A DNA stretch of 64,000 nucleotides from the NCBI RefSeq assembly GCF_907165195.1, contig NZ_OU015584.1:2800978-2864977 (forward strand). The letters are read 5' to 3'. Positions within the stretch are counted from its first letter, which is position 1; every line of letters starts with the position of its first letter. This stretch comes from Parvicella tangerina. GTDB taxonomy: Bacteria; Bacteroidota; Bacteroidia; Flavobacteriales_D; Parvicellaceae. This document shows positions 55,523-64,000 of this stretch, in pieces. Both the position numbers and the translations under genes were made by a program. The notes below the pieces were generated by a model. It did no database searches and was not told the DNA's origin. It was given only the letters and a program-made list of their open reading frames with translations.

Positions 55523-55583
55523 CGTGACCTTTTGTCGCAATAAATGAATTGGCATTATCTTTATGGTTGCTATTGCCATCATG

Positions 55584-56288
55584 GGAAAGAAAAAAGTTAA
55601 TCCATTTTTTACCGCTGGTTATGTAGGTGTTGTCTTGCTGTTAATCATGTGGGGGATTTTTATTGCCGATTCAATTCTTCCTTATGATTTTGCACAATGG
55701 GGAGTTTACCCAAGAAAGACTTCAGGACTTTGGGGGATTTTATTCTCCCCTTTCATACACGGCAGCCTGGACCACATAATCAACAACTCCCCTCCTATTT
55801 TAATATTAAGTTGGGCACTTTATTACTTTTATCGCAAGATTGGAACTCAGATTTTGATCATCAGTTGGCTTATTGGAGGACTTTTCGTTTGGATATCAGC
55901 AAGAGATGCCTATCACATTGGCATGAGTGGTGTCATTTATAGTTTGGCCTTTTTTATCTTCTTCAGTGGTCTTTTTAGAAGAGAAACGAAAGTAATGGCC
56001 ATTGCTCTTTTTGTCGCCTTTCTATATGGAAGTATGATTTGGGGAATATTTCCATTAGACCCTAAAGTATCTTTTGAAGCCCATTTGTTTGGAGCTGTAG
56101 TTGGTGTAGCTCTTGCTTATTTTTATCGCAAAGAAGGAGAAACATTCAAAAAAAAAAGGTACCAGTTCGAAATCGATGAAGAGAACGATGCCAGAATGCT
56201 GAAGCAAGGTTATAGAAAGATCGTTGATGAAAATGGGTTCATCATTCGCTGGGAATACAAAGGCAAAGACGACCATCACGTGCTGTAA
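55584..56288 (+). CDS. Rhomboid intramembrane serine protease
   Basis: A 234-residue membrane protease with about six helices. It has Ser116 in YHIGMSGVIYSLA (GxSG) and His168 in FEAHLFGAVVGVAL; the HGSLDHIINN motif precedes helix 2. A soluble C-terminal tail (about 185-234) follows. The longest frame starts at 55563, but a probable -7 box TATCTTTA (55556-55563) sits there, so I start at MGKKKVNPFF. The substrate is unknown. Confidence 0.88.
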   Translation, partial: GKKKVNPFFTAGYVGVVLLLIMWGIFIADSILPYDFAQWGVYPRKTSGLWGILFSPFIHGSLDHIINNSPPILILSWALYYFYRKIGTQILIISWLIGGLFVWISARDAYHIGMSGVIYSLAFFIFFSGLFRRETKVMAIALFVAFLYGSMIWGIFPLDPKVSFEAHLFGAVVGVALAYFYRKEGETFKKKRYQFEIDEENDARMLKQGYRKIVDENGFIIRWEYKGKDDHHVL

Positions 56289-56331
56289 AGCTCAGATATT
56301 AACAAGTGTTAAAATATATTTAACTGATTAC

Positions 56332-56384
56332 TTGACATGAATGGTCGTTTTAGATTACATTTGCCTCCTCATTTCACAAATGAG
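56332..56384 (+). promoter_or_regulatory. Promoter and leader hairpin of the sigma factor gene
   Basis: -33 TTG (56332-56334), a 21-base spacer and -7 TACATTTG (56356-56363). A perfect hairpin CTCATTT-CAC-AAATGAG (56368-56384) lies at the start of the leader. The role of the hairpin is unknown. Confidence 0.6.
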
Positions 56385-56414
56385 TTGTAGGAAATTATTC
56401 ACTAAAGGATTAGA

Positions 56415-57278
56415 ATGAGACAACTTAAGATTACCAAGTCGATCACTAACAGAGAAAGTCAATCTTTAGACAAGTACCTTCAGGAGATCGGGAGAGAGGA
56501 TTTAATCACAGCAGATCAGGAAGTAGAATTAGCACAACGTATTAAGCAAGGCGACCAAAGAGCGTTAGAAAAACTAACTCGAGCGAACTTAAGATTCGTG
56601 GTTTCTGTTGCTAAACAATACCAAAACCAAGGACTTACATTGCCTGATTTGATCAACGAAGGTAACTTGGGATTAATTAAAGCAGCTCAGCGTTTTGATG
56701 AGACTAGAGGTTTTAAATTCATTTCTTATGCCGTTTGGTGGATTAGACAATCCATCCTTCAAGCGTTGGCAGAACAATCAAGAATTGTGAGACTACCTTT
56801 GAATCAGGTAGGTTCTTTGAATAAGATTAATAAAGCATTTTCTAAATTAGAGCAAGAGTTCGAAAGAGCACCAAGTGCTGAAGAGTTGGCTCAAGCGTTA
56901 GATCTTCCAGAAGATAAGATTAAAGATACCATCAAAGTATCAGGTCGACATATTTCAGTTGATGCTCCATTTGTTGACGGAGAAGATAACTCACTTTTAG
57001 ATGTCTTAGTGAATAGTGACTCTCCAAAAGCCGACAAAGAATTGATGCAGGAATCACTGCAAAGAGAAATTGAAAGATCACTCTCTACCCTTACGGAAAG
57101 AGAAAGAGATGTTATCAGACTATTTTTCGGAATTGGAATGCAGCACGGTCTTACATTAGAAGAAATTGGAGGAAAATTTGACCTAACCCGCGAACGTGTG
57201 AGGCAAATTAAGGAGAAGGCAATCAGAAGATTGAGACACACCTCAAGAAGCAAGTTACTAAAATCATACTTAGGTTAA
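56415..57278 (+). CDS. rpoD: Primary RNA polymerase sigma factor (sigma-ABfr)
   Basis: A 287-residue sigma-70 protein. Regions 1.2 to 4.2 are complete: [20 protein letters not shown] (1.2), [17 protein letters not shown] and [19 protein letters not shown] (2.1-2.2), the 2.4 helix [19 protein letters not shown], region 3, and the 4.2 helix [20 protein letters not shown]. Region 1.1 is absent, as is normal for the Bacteroidota housekeeping sigma. It is the factor expected to recognise the TTG/TAnnTTTG promoters seen throughout the window. Confidence 0.94.
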   Translation: MRQLKITKSITNRESQSLDKYLQEIGREDLITADQEVELAQRIKQGDQRALEKLTRANLRFVVSVAKQYQNQGLTLPDLINEGNLGLIKAAQRFDETRGFKFISYAVWWIRQSILQALAEQSRIVRLPLNQVGSLNKINKAFSKLEQEFERAPSAEELAQALDLPEDKIKDTIKVSGRHISVDAPFVDGEDNSLLDVLVNSDSPKADKELMQESLQREIERSLSTLTERERDVIRLFFGIGMQHGLTLEEIGGKFDLTRERVRQIKEKAIRRLRHTSRSKLLKSYLG

Positions 57279-57301
57279 TAACCCCTACTATGAAAGAACA
57301 C

Positions 57302-57346
57302 AAAGGTTGATAGTTGATGGAAACACTGGCTCTCAACCTTTTTTTA
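57302..57346 (+). terminator. Terminator of the sigma factor gene
   Basis: AAAGGTTGA pairs with TCAACCTTT around a loop of about 20 bases, followed by seven T. Confidence 0.75.
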
Positions 57347-57379
57347 TACACAACAATTAAATTGTAATTAATACTCAAA

Positions 57380-58840
57380 ATGGAAACGACACTGACAAAA
57401 TCAGGTTACGAAGCAGGCTTAAACGACTATGTTAAGCAAGAAAGAGCAGCAGTTGATCTCATCAACTCTGTAGGTTCACTTATGTATGATAAAGGTGTAG
57501 AATTGGTTTTATTTAGAAATCACCTTGTTAATGTAACGATCTCAGAGGTTATTGATCTGGTAGGTTATGCAGAAAACGTGGTGAACAAACCTATCGATCT
57601 TTACACCAGTGCTGAAGTGGCTAGAGCTATGCTTAAACTTGATCTTGCCCCATCGAAGATTGATATTGGAAAATTGACGAAAGAATACATTGATGAAAAA
57701 TCAAGCTTTGCTTCTATCAATGACTTCCTCAATAATAAACTGGCTGGCTTTATCGGACAGGATAAGCACACCTTTAACCCAAAAGATGTGGTTCTCTATG
57801 GTTTTGGTAGAATCGGTCGATTAGTGGTTAGAGAATTGATCAAACAAGCTGGTAAGGGGCAGCAATTAAGACTAAAAGCTGTCGTTCTGAGAAAAGTGAC
57901 TGCTGATGATTTGGTTAAAAGAGCTTCGCTCCTAAGCAATGATTCCGTTCACAATGCATTCAAAGGATCTGTAGACGTTGATACGGAGAATTTGGCCTTG
58001 ATCATCAACGGTCAGATGGTGAAATTCATTCAAGCTAGTAATCCAGAAGATGTTGATTACACTACTTACGGAATTGATGATGCTTTACTCATTGACAGTA
58101 CAGGTGTTTTTAAAGATAGAGAAGCGCTATCAAGACATACACAAGCAAAGGGTGTTTCAAAAGTTCTTTTGACTGCACCTGGAGCAGGGATTCCAAACAT
58201 CGTTTACGGGATCAACCATAAAGAGCTCGATCTCGAAGGAGAAAACATCTTTTCAGCAGCATCCTGTACCACTAACTGTATTTCACCTGTCTTGAAGGTT
58301 ATTGAAGACAATTTTGGTGTTGAAAAAGGACATATAGAGACCATTCATGCCTACACGAACGATCAAAACTTGTTGGATAACTTCCACAAGAAACCACGAA
58401 GAGGCAGATCAGCAGCAATTAATATGGTCATTACTTCTACAGGAGCTGGTAAAGCAGTAACAAAAGTAATACCATCATTAGATGGAAAGTTAACGGCTAA
58501 TGCGGTTAGGGTACCCACTCCTAATGGTTCTCTGGCAATTATGAACCTTTCGGTAAGTAAAGAGACTTCGGTTGAAGAGGTGAACAATAAAATCAGAGAG
58601 GCTGCGCTAGAAGGAGAATTGGTAAATCAAATTAACTACCAGATCAATCCTGAGCTAGTTTCAAATGATATCATTGGCAACACATGCGCTTCAGTTTTTG
58701 ACAGTAACGCAACCATCGTTTCTAACGATGGAAAAACAATGACGCTTTACGCTTGGTATGACAATGAGTTTGGTTACACGAAACAAGTGATTCGTTTAGC
58801 GAAGTATATTGCAAAGGTGAGAAGACTAATCTACTATTAA
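57380..58840 (+). CDS. Glyceraldehyde-3-phosphate dehydrogenase, long form
   Basis: A glycolytic enzyme of 486 residues. The NAD-binding domain starts at VVLYGFGRIGRLVVREL (about 137), the active Cys296 is in SAASCTTNCISPV, and the end has WYDNEFGYTKQVIRLAKYIA. An extra N-terminal domain of about 130 residues precedes the GAPDH core. This long type is common in Bacteroidota and some others; the extension's role is unknown. Confidence 0.94.
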   Translation: METTLTKSGYEAGLNDYVKQERAAVDLINSVGSLMYDKGVELVLFRNHLVNVTISEVIDLVGYAENVVNKPIDLYTSAEVARAMLKLDLAPSKIDIGKLTKEYIDEKSSFASINDFLNNKLAGFIGQDKHTFNPKDVVLYGFGRIGRLVVRELIKQAGKGQQLRLKAVVLRKVTADDLVKRASLLSNDSVHNAFKGSVDVDTENLALIINGQMVKFIQASNPEDVDYTTYGIDDALLIDSTGVFKDREALSRHTQAKGVSKVLLTAPGAGIPNIVYGINHKELDLEGENIFSAASCTTNCISPVLKVIEDNFGVEKGHIETIHAYTNDQNLLDNFHKKPRRGRSAAINMVITSTGAGKAVTKVIPSLDGKLTANAVRVPTPNGSLAIMNLSVSKETSVEEVNNKIREAALEGELVNQINYQINPELVSNDIIGNTCASVFDSNATIVSNDGKTMTLYAWYDNEFGYTKQVIRLAKYIAKVRRLIYY

Positions 58841-58864
58841 CTCATGCTTTAACCCAACTTTATG

Positions 58865-58896
58865 AAGGCGATTCGAAAATTCGAATCGCCTTTTTT
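58865..58896 (+). terminator. Terminator of the GAPDH gene
   Basis: A perfect stem AAGGCGATTCGA / TCGAATCGCCTT with a short loop, followed by T6. Confidence 0.88.
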
Positions 58897-59027
58897 ATGC
58901 TTCTTTGCCCCTCAAATTTATTCGTTTAACCCACGCATTCGATAAATGGTAAAAATCACACTATGAGCGAGCTATCAAAGCGGATAATTTATTAAATTCA
59001 CCACATCTAACATTAAACAAAACGAAA

Positions 59028-59690
59028 ATGGGATTTTTTAAAAGAATTGGAGACATTTTCAGGTCAAACGTAAACGATGCTTTAGACAAAGCAGAAGATC
59101 CTGAAAAAATGATTAAATTGATGGTGGTGGACATGAAGGAGTCTATCAATCAATCTACAGCTGCTTTAGCAAAAGCTATGGCACATACCAAGCAGATGGA
59201 AAAGAAAATGAACTTCCACAAAAGTCAGTCTGAGGCTTGGCAACAAAAAGCAATGGCCGCTTTACAAGCAGGGAATGAAGGGTTAGCTAAAAAGGCACTA
59301 GCTAAGAAAACTACTGAAGATCAAAACTACGAACAGTACAAAGGAATGTATGAGCAAGCCGATGCTACAACAACCAAACTCAAAGGTCAACTCGAAAAAC
59401 TTAGAGCAAAGTATGATGAGGCTAAAGCGAAAGAGTCCATGTTGATCGCAAGAAGTAAAAATGCTGAAGCACAAGCAGATATTGCAAAAAACATTGGTGG
59501 CCTTAACGATAATGCATTTGCAAACTTTGACAAGTTTGAGCAAAAAATCATGGAAAAAGAAGCTGAAGCTGAAGCTTATACCGATATGTCTGGGGAGGAA
59601 ATTGCCCTAGAAGATGAGTTTGCTGAGCTTGAAACAGACACGGCTGTTGACGCTGAATTAGCGAAACTCAAAGAAATGATGAATCAATAA
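59028..59690 (+). CDS. pspA: PspA/IM30 family protein
   Basis: A 220-residue membrane-stress protein of the ESCRT-III-like family. It starts MGFFKRIGDIFRSNVNDALD with EDPEKMIKLMVVDMKESINQ, then a long coiled coil (about 45-165). These proteins coat and repair damaged inner membranes. It is followed after 26 bases by a YbjN-like gene and then a GIDE-domain gene, all on the plus strand, which supports a PspA-linked membrane-stress operon. Confidence 0.9.
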   Translation: MGFFKRIGDIFRSNVNDALDKAEDPEKMIKLMVVDMKESINQSTAALAKAMAHTKQMEKKMNFHKSQSEAWQQKAMAALQAGNEGLAKKALAKKTTEDQNYEQYKGMYEQADATTTKLKGQLEKLRAKYDEAKAKESMLIARSKNAEAQADIAKNIGGLNDNAFANFDKFEQKIMEKEAEAEAYTDMSGEEIALEDEFAELETDTAVDAELAKLKEMMNQ

Positions 59691-59716
59691 TTGACCACAC
59701 ATTAAACAAGATTAAA

Positions 59717-60154
59717 ATGCCTAAATTTAAAGTATTACATACTGGTGAGAACCAAGCGTTAATTGATGCAACCTACGCAAAAATCGATGGATTCATGAAA
59801 GAAATGTTTCATGAAGATGAAGTTATTAAAATTGATGATCTCTACTCGTTTTCTTTTGGAACAGTAACCGTTAACATCATTGTTAGACCATGGCACTCAG
59901 AGGATGTATTGGTTGATGTTTTCTCCTACCTTGCTGAAGAAGTAGAATTAGACAAAGACCAATTAGAAGAGCTACTCAGAATGAACGCTACAATACCATT
60001 TGGAAGTTTTGGTATCTCGATGGAAAATGCGATCAAATTTTCTTATACTCTGGCGGGTAAGAACATGGATAAGAACGAGTTTTCTGCAGCTATTCAGAAT
60101 ATTGCGGCTATTGCTGACCAATATGACGAGCAATTCGAAGTTGCAGCCTCTTAA
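59717..60154 (+). CDS. YbjN-domain protein
   Basis: A 145-residue small protein with the YbjN / type III secretion chaperone-like fold: YSFSFGTVTVNIIVRPWHSE, LVDVFSYLAEEVELDKD, LLRMNATIPFGSFGIS. It has no signal or membrane segment. Such proteins are often encoded with PspA-like genes. The biochemical role is not known. Confidence 0.78.
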   Translation: MPKFKVLHTGENQALIDATYAKIDGFMKEMFHEDEVIKIDDLYSFSFGTVTVNIIVRPWHSEDVLVDVFSYLAEEVELDKDQLEELLRMNATIPFGSFGISMENAIKFSYTLAGKNMDKNEFSAAIQNIAAIADQYDEQFEVAAS

Positions 60155-60165
60155 GCGAACAGACC

Positions 60166-60945
60166 ATGTGGGTAATTGGAGCTATATTAATAGCAGTTGG
60201 TATTGGTTTGTTCTTCTACAAAAAGAAGGTTGAAGATAAATTACTTGATGTAAAATACTACGACCAAACAGATATTAAATCAGCTGTGGAAACTTGCTTG
60301 AGTATTAGTAAAGAGTTAGGAACTGGACACTATTCTCAAATGGTAAAAATATCTGCTAGAGCGAAGAGTGACACTCCTCTAACTGGTGAGTTCAGCAACG
60401 AACCATGCGTCTATTACGAGGCATCTGTAATTCATGAGTTCGAAAAACTGGTGGAACGGAAAGATAATGATGGAAAAATTCACCGGAATTGGGTTGCTGA
60501 TACTGAGACCATAGGTTCTATTCGGCAGGGAGGCGAATTCGGATTGAATGATGGTACTGGGGATGTCTTGGTTGACATTGAAGGGGCGGATCTGACCATT
60601 GATCATTCGATTGATCAGCTTAAAACATCTAGGGAGTCTGTTTCATTTTCTTTTGGGACTTATCATCCGGAAAATACCAGACAGAAAAGATCAAAAGGTT
60701 ATCGCGAAATAGAACGAAATATACCTGTTGGCCAACAATTATTTATTTTGGGTGAATTGCATGACAGAAACGGGGTTCCAACGATTACCATTTCTAAGGA
60801 GAAAGGAAATCCTTTTATCGTTTCGATTAAATCTGAAGAAGAAGTTGTAAGCGGGTTAGAGAATAAAGCTAAAATGGTTTACTACGGGGCAATCGCCTGC
60901 GTTGTGATTGGACCAATTTTAATTGTTGCCAATTTCTTTGTTTAG
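60166..60945 (+). CDS. GIDE-domain membrane protein
   Basis: A 259-residue protein with one membrane segment at each end (VIGAILIAVGIGLFFYK, about 3-19, and MVYYGAIACVVIGPILIV, about 237-254). The part between is a GIDE domain, seen in E3 ligase MUL1/MAPL: SNEPCVYYEASVIHEFEK, FGLNDGTGDVLVDIEGADL, IPVGQQLFILGELHDRNG. It lacks a RING domain, as bacterial members do. It sits 11 bases after the YbjN-like gene and ends the operon with PspA. Confidence 0.85.
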   Translation: MWVIGAILIAVGIGLFFYKKKVEDKLLDVKYYDQTDIKSAVETCLSISKELGTGHYSQMVKISARAKSDTPLTGEFSNEPCVYYEASVIHEFEKLVERKDNDGKIHRNWVADTETIGSIRQGGEFGLNDGTGDVLVDIEGADLTIDHSIDQLKTSRESVSFSFGTYHPENTRQKRSKGYREIERNIPVGQQLFILGELHDRNGVPTITISKEKGNPFIVSIKSEEEVVSGLENKAKMVYYGAIACVVIGPILIVANFFV

Positions 60946-60971
60946 TCGAACGAACTAAATTCTACTTATGT

Positions 60972-61000
60972 AAAGGCTACTCAAACGAGTAGCCTTTTTT
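60972..61000 (+). terminator. Terminator of the PspA operon
   Basis: A stem AAAGGCTACTC / GAGTAGCCTTT with a 4-base loop, followed by T6. Confidence 0.85.
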
Positions 61001-61146
61001 GTTTCCAATATGAAAAAAACGGCTCCATATTTGAAATAAAAAAATCCAGCAGACATTACAAAGCACTAACTATCAACACTATAAAATTCACCTCTTCTAG
61101 TGGCACGATCATTTCGTCATCAATAGCGAACCAAAATAACATTGCT

Positions 61147-61878
61147 ATGAAAATTTTGAAATTATTACTAATGGCCGTTCTGTTAATTGGGACAATGAAT
61201 AATTGTAGAAAAGAAAACGGGGTCTTCGATATAAAGCCTGAACACTTTTTAGCTTCAGACAAATACAACTCTTTAAAGTTGGAGTTGGTCGCTGTGGAAG
61301 GATTTGAACCCCACCCCGAAGCCATTGACAATCTGGTCAGTTTCCTGGAGAATCGATTGAACAAACCAGAAGGTATCGAATTCGTTCAAAAAACTATTTC
61401 TAGCCCAGAAAACAACTCATTCACTCCAGAAGACCTTCGAGATTTGGAGAAGGATATACGGTCTGAATATGCCCACAAAGATGATTTAACAGCGTTCATA
61501 TTTTATGCGGATCGAGGCTACCACACGGACAGTCAAAACGCTAAAACTTTGGGCGTTGCCTACAGTTCAACAAGTATGTGTATCTTTAAAAACACTGTCG
61601 ATGAAAACAGTGGTGGGTTGACTCAGGTATCAGAAGTAGAACTTGAATCAGCAGTATTAATTCACGAGTTCAGCCATATTCTAGGCTTAGTAAACAATGG
61701 AACTCCAATGCATCAGGATCATGAAGACCCTTCAAATCCTGGGCATTGCGACAATGAGAATTGTTTAATGTATTACTCATCCTCTACTTCAGAGCTGCTA
61801 CCAATTCTACAAAATAATTCATTTCCTACTCTGGATAATCAATGTTTAACAGACTTACGCCAATCTGGAGGGAAATAG
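61147..61878 (+). CDS. Metzincin-like lipoprotein
   Basis: A 243-residue lipoprotein (signal with MNNC lipobox, Cys20). A zinc-protease motif is visible in HEFSHILGLVNNGTPMHQDH: HExxH, then Gly, and a third ligand farther on. GHCDNENCLMYYS supplies the Met-turn-like end (LMYY). It should be an envelope metalloprotease of the metzincin clan; the family within it is not clear, and the spacing of the third ligand is longer than the classic HExxHxxGxxH. Confidence 0.75.
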   Translation: MKILKLLLMAVLLIGTMNNCRKENGVFDIKPEHFLASDKYNSLKLELVAVEGFEPHPEAIDNLVSFLENRLNKPEGIEFVQKTISSPENNSFTPEDLRDLEKDIRSEYAHKDDLTAFIFYADRGYHTDSQNAKTLGVAYSSTSMCIFKNTVDENSGGLTQVSEVELESAVLIHEFSHILGLVNNGTPMHQDHEDPSNPGHCDNENCLMYYSSSTSELLPILQNNSFPTLDNQCLTDLRQSGGK

Positions 61879-61921
61879 CACATTATTCGTGAAGCACCGA
61901 CTAAATGAACCTGTTGAAAAC

Positions 61922-61954
61922 AAAAAACCCGTTCGATATTGAACGGGTTTTTTA
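61922..61954. terminator. Bidirectional terminator between lipoprotein and tRNA-Arg
   Basis: AAAAAACCCGTTC / GAACGGGTTTTTT with a 6-base loop has T runs on both strands, so it can end the lipoprotein transcript and the convergent tRNA. Confidence 0.88.
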
Positions 61955-61959
61955 CTAAG

Positions 61960-62033
<74 letters not shown>

Positions 62034-62089
62034 ATCCTCTTTTGGAGGGTGCAAAAATAGTATTTTTTTCTTTATCTCAAAAAAATCTT

Positions 62090-63055
62090 TCATTTTTCAG
62101 AATTCCAACCCAAAAAGCGTTTGAGACCAATCCATTGTCCAACAAAAAAGTTCGTTTTGTTGTAGGGGTTATGATCTATACCGATTTTACAAAACTCTTT
62201 CGGATGTGCATACGTTCCAAACAATTTATCCCACCATATAAAGAAAGTACCATAATTTCTGTTGTAATCTTTTGCTGAAATGCTGTGATGCAATCGGTGT
62301 GCAGCAGGGCTGATCAAAATGTACTTACCAACCCATCCCAGCTTCCAGTTTACATCAGAATGCAGTAAATACTGATAGCCCTCTCTGATCGCATTCAGGT
62401 AAAACACCACTTCTAACAAATCATCTCCTCCAACCAAAGCATAAAACATACCTGCAAACAAAAAATAAATTGCGCCTTCCAAAACATGACCTCTGCTCGT
62501 TGTTAAGAGTGTAAATTCTTCTGCAGAATGATGATAAGCGTGCAGTTCCCAAAAAGGTCTATAGTGCATGAATCGATGTTGTAGGTAATGTAACAGATCC
62601 AAAAGAACAAAAACTACAAGCAATTTCAACCAATCATTTTCAATGTAATTCGACAAACTAAATTGAAAGTATTTCAAGAAGACACTTGCCAGAAAATAAC
62701 TTAGTCCTAAAGACGCCACTAAAGAAAGTACATCGAAGATTCGAACCACACTTAGCAAATAACTCCAGATGTCATTCCATACAGATTGATCACTTCCTTT
62801 GAACAATTTTCTCAGTCCACTTTTTTCCCACCCCAGCGCTACTAAATCAACAATTGCCGCTACCAAAAAAAGACCAATGGTGACAGCCGTAGCTTTTGTA
62901 AAAACATCTGATAAGTTCGTTGCATCCAATATCAACTTCCAAAAACGTGATGGATCCTGCCACAAAACACTGATTTTTGGCCAATAGTAAACCAACATAA
63001 GAGGGATCGCAGACAATCCCAAAATGAATAATATGATGGTAACTTTCTTTCTCAT
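62090..63055 (-). CDS. Fatty acid hydroxylase/sterol desaturase family protein
   Basis: A 321-residue membrane di-iron enzyme with at least five hydrophobic segments. The histidine boxes are intact: HYLQHRFMH, WELHAYHHSAEEF and AAHRLHHS. It inserts a hydroxyl or double bond into a lipid acyl chain, perhaps an ornithine or glycine lipid or a sphingolipid; the substrate cannot be told. It is followed by tRNA-Arg on the same strand. Confidence 0.9.
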   Translation of the reverse strand: MRKKVTIILFILGLSAIPLMLVYYWPKISVLWQDPSRFWKLILDATNLSDVFTKATAVTIGLFLVAAIVDLVALGWEKSGLRKLFKGSDQSVWNDIWSYLLSVVRIFDVLSLVASLGLSYFLASVFLKYFQFSLSNYIENDWLKLLVVFVLLDLLHYLQHRFMHYRPFWELHAYHHSAEEFTLLTTSRGHVLEGAIYFLFAGMFYALVGGDDLLEVVFYLNAIREGYQYLLHSDVNWKLGWVGKYILISPAAHRLHHSISAKDYNRNYGTFFIWWDKLFGTYAHPKEFCKIGIDHNPYNKTNFFVGQWIGLKRFLGWNSEK

Positions 63056-63136
63056 AGATGAATCTTTTTCAAAACTACAACATCTAACAGTTCATACTGC
63101 AGGAATTCTTAACTTTAGACCACTAAATAGATTTAT

Positions 63137-64000
63137 ATGAAACTTGCTGCCATAGACATTGGTTCAAATGCTGTAAGATTACTCATCGAAGAAGCTATAA
63201 AAACAGGGAAGAATGATCACTATTTCAAAAAGATTTCGCTAACAAGGGTTCCTATTCGATTGGGTGAAGATGTTTTCACCGATGGCATAATCACTGATGA
63301 TAAGGCAAAAAAGTTAGTAAAGGCCATGAAGGCGTTTCGTTTTTTGATGGAAGCTAATGACGTTGAAGCGTTCAGAGCCTGTGCTACATCAGCTATGCGT
63401 GAGGCAATTAACGGAAAAGACGTTCAAAAACTGATTAAAAAAAATGCCAAGTTGAATGTGGAGTTAATCTCAGGAGAAGAAGAAGCCGATCTTATTTTTG
63501 GAAACTTTGACAATTCGAACTTTGAATTAGATAAAACAAAAACCTACCTCTACATAGATGTGGGGGGTGGTAGTACAGAGGTTACTTTGATTAAACGGGG
63601 AGAGCGTGTAGACTCCTATTCCTTTCGATTAGGGTCAGTACGATTGCTCAAAGACAAAGTCCCTGATTTTGTATGGGATGATGCATGCAAAAAAATCAAA
63701 AAACTGGTTAAAGGAGAAAGTAATGTAACTGCTATCGGAACTGGGGGAAATATTAACCGAATCCACAAGGAAAGCCGACACCGTTTTGGAGAAGAGATAA
63801 AAGTCTCCGAGATCAATAAGATTGTCAGTGAAATTGAAGAGTATACTTATGAAGATCGAATCAGAAAACTGAAACTTAAGCCAGACAGAGCGGATGTTAT
63901 TGTTCCTGCGGGCAAGATCTATTCAACATTCATGAAAGCAGGAAATTCAAAACGAATGATCGTCCCGAAGGTAGGGTTATCTGATGGAATCATTTCAAAG
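63137..64000 (+). CDS. Ppx/GppA family exopolyphosphatase (cut by window edge)
   Basis: The first 288 codons of a Ppx/GppA phosphatase, open at position 64000. It shows the ASKHA phosphate loop MKLAAIDIGSNAVRLLIEE, FRACATSAMREAIN, ELISGEEEADLIF and YIDVGGGSTEVTLIK, as well as TAIGTGGNINRI. It should cleave polyphosphate or pppGpp. The C-terminal part lies outside the window. Confidence 0.9.
   Translation, partial: MKLAAIDIGSNAVRLLIEEAIKTGKNDHYFKKISLTRVPIRLGEDVFTDGIITDDKAKKLVKAMKAFRFLMEANDVEAFRACATSAMREAINGKDVQKLIKKNAKLNVELISGEEEADLIFGNFDNSNFELDKTKTYLYIDVGGGSTEVTLIKRGERVDSYSFRLGSVRLLKDKVPDFVWDDACKKIKKLVKGESNVTAIGTGGNINRIHKESRHRFGEEIKVSEINKIVSEIEEYTYEDRIRKLKLKPDRADVIVPAGKIYSTFMKAGNSKRMIVPKVGLSDGIISK

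Noticed and set aside
56299-56312. TTAAC-AAGT-GTTAA upstream of the sigma factor as a further member of the sulfide operator set.
   Set aside because: Its centre is not 29.5 bp from a -7 box (the box lies 50 bp away), and half-sites lack the leading TG.

Overview
This window is chromosomal DNA of a Bacteroidota bacterium, most likely a marine member of the Flavobacteriales (a Crocinitomicaceae-like lineage is my guess; the sequence does not fix the family). The evidence is the -7 promoter box TAnnTTTG with a -33 TTG, A-rich leaders in place of strong Shine-Dalgarno sites, a type IX secretion (T9SS) sorting domain, PorE-like propeller proteins, a short CarB without its allosteric domain, and a primary sigma factor without region 1.1. 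All window ends are open: a YfhO-like gene is cut at position 1 and a Ppx/GppA gene is cut at 64000.

Layout. 1-3.2 kb (minus): YfhO-like protein, DUF4834-like protein, carB. 3.3-8.8 kb (minus): one rRNA operon, 16S - tRNA-Ile - tRNA-Ala - 23S - 5S, driven by four tandem copies of one promoter inside a ~107-bp repeat. 8.8-11.8 kb (minus): SDR dehydrogenase, DUF983 protein, GNAT, unknown protein, dapF. 11.9 kb (plus): HtrA-type protease. 13.2-28.3 kb (minus): aminotransferase, envelope proteins (DUF3108, DUF1573, a lipoprotein, a three-SPOR outer-membrane protein), FAH hydrolase, DnaQ-like exonuclease, two PorE-like TPR/propeller proteins, an E2 acyltransferase, a GT2 fusion and recR. 28.4-33.6 kb (plus): Na+/solute symporter, rpsA with a structured leader, and a T9SS cargo protein.

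33.7-38.0 kb is accessory. It looks like an integron-type cassette array without an integrase (a CALIN). Small genes facing one way (a HigBA-like toxin-antitoxin pair, a frameshifted SecD-like lipoprotein, a metalloprotease homologue that has lost its zinc site, a DUF2071 protein, a small membrane protein and a frameshifted nuclease-like gene) are separated by attC-like sites. Three of these sites fold as R''-L''-loop-L'-R' and share one loop sequence; two fold best on the bottom strand. At least two cassettes have complementary ends, as an excised cassette circle would require.

38.2-41.1 kb: OsmC, a PAS histidine kinase with its response regulator, and a ChaN-like protein. 41.2-44.5 kb (plus): thrS-infC-rpmI-rplT, with infC starting at AUU. 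44.5-50.1 kb (minus): a sulfide-oxidation locus of sulfide:quinone reductase, rhodanese, persulfide dioxygenase-rhodanese, TauE/SafE exporter and an OprD-like porin. Four of its promoters carry a Crp/Fnr-type palindrome (TGTAAC-N4-GTTACA) centred exactly 29.5 bp upstream of the first T of TAnnTTTG. The same layout precedes the DUF983 gene at 9.9 kb and the T9SS cargo gene at 32.0 kb, so this looks like one regulon whose regulator lies outside the window. 50.1-64 kb: two-domain FGE-sulfatase protein, cysteine-peptidase-like lipoprotein, kdsA, thioesterase, a CarboxypepD_reg protein, rhomboid protease, primary sigma factor, GAPDH, a PspA-YbjN-GIDE membrane-stress operon, a metzincin-like lipoprotein, tRNA-Arg, a fatty-acid hydroxylase and Ppx/GppA.
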